Of a stretch of DNA of 60,829 bases, positions 59,652 through 60,829 are shown one piece after another. The position numbers were made by a program, and so were the translations under genes. The notes under the pieces were generated by a model, which was given only the letters and a program-made list of their open reading frames with translations, was not told where the DNA came from and searched no databases. The stretch comes from Novosphingobium naphthalenivorans NBRC 102051 (GTDB lineage: Bacteria > Pseudomonadota > Alphaproteobacteria > Sphingomonadales > Sphingomonadaceae): assembly GCF_001590985.1 (NCBI RefSeq), contig NZ_BCTX01000027.1, positions 1 through 60,829 of the forward strand, read 5' to 3'. Positions within the stretch are counted from its first letter, which is position 1. Every line of letters starts with the position of its first letter.

Positions 59652-60041
59652 TCAGGCCGCGAGCACTTCCGGTTCATCGAACGTGGCGAACAGCCAGGCC
59701 TTAGCGGACGTGAAATCGCCGAAGATCACCGTGCCCATCTGCGAGGGCATCTGCTCCATCTGCCGGATCGCGTTTTCGGACACCATCACCACAGCGGTCC
59801 GGTCGTTCTCGCGCGCCTGCACATCGACGCTGGCGCCCGCGAGCGTCTTCAGGTTTTCGTCCGACTGCATGTCGAGCCCGCTGGCATCGACCAGATGCAG
59901 CACCCGGCCCCACTCGGCATAGGCCCGCTCTATCATCCCAAACAGGCGTTTCAGGTAGTCTTCGATCTCGACGCGCGATGTCTGCCCGTATGTCACGGTG
60001 CGGATCACCCCGTTGCTGTCGTCATAGCTGACGGTAATCAT
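59652..60041 (-). CDS. SpoIIAA-like/STAS-type protein
   Basis: This is a 129-residue protein whose layout (first strand ITVSYDDSNGVIRTVTYG; middle WGRVLHLVDASGLDM; then TAVVMVSENAIRQMEQM; final helix FTSAKAWLFA) fits SpoIIAA-like proteins of alphaproteobacteria, a STAS-related fold. Probably cytoplasmic. No anti-sigma factor or kinase is near. Convergent with the transporter. Confidence 0.7.
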   Translation of the reverse strand: MITVSYDDSNGVIRTVTYGQTSRVEIEDYLKRLFGMIERAYAEWGRVLHLVDASGLDMQSDENLKTLAGASVDVQARENDRTAVVMVSENAIRQMEQMPSQMGTVIFGDFTSAKAWLFATFDEPEVLAA

Positions 60042-60396
60042 ATCCTGCTCCTCAATTATACCTTGAAGAGTAATCCCCAGCCATGAGCATCGCCTGAAAG
60101 GATAGCGTTAACCACTGCCGGTAGCGTCCTAGGTACTTCGCGAAGATTTTGGCTGCCTGCGGATTAACCGCCTTTTACTGCGCGTGATCGAGACTCTGTC
60201 CCAGGTGCGATTGCGAACAGCACGCGGCAAGAAAACGCCGGAATTCCGCGGTGCAGCATGGCGTTGAACTTGTTCTGTTCACGGAACAGTCGTATTCGAA
60301 ACCACGAAGCGCAACAGTCGCTTCGCAGGCGTTCGACAGTCGGAACACCGACGCGGCACCTGACTCATAAAAACATAATCGTTCGCAAGGAGAGTG
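60042..60396. other. Divergent promoter region with a CTGTTC palindrome
   Basis: A 355-base gap between two divergent genes. At 60275-60289 CTGTTC-ACG-GAACAG is a perfect 6-base inverted repeat, about 108 bases before the UrcA ribosome site. No other gene or repeat was seen; both promoters must lie here. Confidence 0.45.
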
Positions 60397-60765
60397 ATGA
60401 TGAAGAAATGGAACGCCGCACTCGCGGCGACAGGTCTGCTGACCCTTCCCGCCATGGCCCTTCCCGCAATAGCTCTGGCCGCACCTGCCGAAAGTCAGGA
60501 ACAGGGTTCAGTCAAAGTTCTGGCTGCACCTGTCGAGGGCCGGGAATGGGTTTCGGTCAGGGTTTCGACCGAAGGCCTTGACCTTACCAAAACGAGCGAT
60601 GTCATCCAGTTGCGCACCCGCGCCAAGCGGGCCATCGACGAGGCCTGCCATCCGAAAGGGTATCTCAACCCCACCGGGGCACGCGACTGGAAGTGCTACA
60701 GCGAGATGACCGACAGCGCGGAACGGGCAACGTCCCGCTTCGCCAGGAACCTGGCCAGCAACTGA
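60397..60765 (+). CDS. UrcA family protein
   Basis: This is a 122-residue exported protein (signal peptide about residues 1-29, ending ALA). The mature part has VRVSTEGLDLTKTSDVIQL, ARAIDEAC-like KRAIDEACHP and WKCYSEMTDSAER, the UrcA family pattern with two Cys. AAGGAG precedes tandem ATGs at 60397 and 60400. UrcA proteins are abundant in Sphingomonadales and Caulobacterales; their role is unknown. Confidence 0.82.
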   Translation: MMKKWNAALAATGLLTLPAMALPAIALAAPAESQEQGSVKVLAAPVEGREWVSVRVSTEGLDLTKTSDVIQLRTRAKRAIDEACHPKGYLNPTGARDWKCYSEMTDSAERATSRFARNLASN

Positions 60766-60829
60766 AGGCGGGCGATCAGGCTCGATACCGGCGCGCGGGG
60801 CATCGGTCATTGCCCCGTGCGCCCTAGTC

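Noticed and set aside
1..60829. CRISPR arrays and rRNA genes
   Set aside because: No regularly spaced repeats of CRISPR length and no rRNA-like sequence were seen on either strand.

Overview
The window looks like the chromosome of an alphaproteobacterium of the Sphingomonadales, most like Novosphingobium. The evidence is high-GC codon use, an XrtA/PEP-CTERM exopolysaccharide regulatory cluster (PrsK, PrsR, TIGR03013-type sugar transferase, TPR protein), a UrcA-family protein, and a plasmid/ICE core of strawberry-notch, ParB-like and Toprim proteins that is common in sphingomonads. The species is inferred by recognition only; no search was run.

Layout. (1) 1-11841 is the right end of an integrated element. 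It holds a strawberry-notch helicase/methylase cut by the window edge, a ParB-like protein, a Toprim protein, a DUF3800 protein, and a two-gene short-Argonaute system whose partner is a SIR2 / RecG-like ATPase / APAZ fusion. The element ends at a 25-bp tRNA 3'-end fragment (11817-11841). (2) 12018-24645 is core chromosome: an exported protein, an APC amino-acid permease, panB, a flavin reductase, the PrsK/PrsR/sugar-transferase/TPR operon and an M20 amidohydrolase. (3) 24692-49901 is a 25.2-kb island inserted in the anticodon loop of a tRNA-Leu(CAA) gene. The host tRNA is split into a 3' half (24646-24701) and a 5' half (49892-49929), joined by a shared 10-bp core. The island carries its own complete tRNA-Leu(CAA) at 48447-48531, next to its integrase. 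Its cargo includes a Fic protein overlapping a STAND-type NTPase with a C-terminal nuclease, ArdA, and a membrane protein with a degenerate penicillin-binding transpeptidase domain. A plus-strand mobilization block follows: vWA lipoprotein, anchorless coupling ATPase, membrane proteins, a nested-hairpin oriT candidate and a MobA/MobL relaxase. The rest is an AT-rich patch of orphan genes and a second tyrosine recombinase. (4) 49930-60829 is core chromosome: an inositol-monophosphatase-like protein, elongation factor P, a molybdenum hydroxylase operon with two small accessory genes, an SDR/HxlR divergent pair, a ykkC-type riboswitch ahead of an EamA transporter, a SpoIIAA-like protein and a UrcA protein.

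How the parts fit. Both integrated elements look like defence and anti-defence carriers. The first brings an Argonaute/SIR2 pair that would be expected to detect invader nucleic acid and deplete NAD. The second brings a putative NTPase-nuclease sensor under a Fic gene with palindromic operators, plus ArdA to evade host restriction. The second also repairs the damage of its own insertion by supplying a replacement tRNA-Leu. The most novel-looking items are the three-part SIR2 fusion, the Fic/STAND-nuclease operon, the pseudo-transpeptidase receptor-like protein and the replacement-tRNA island.
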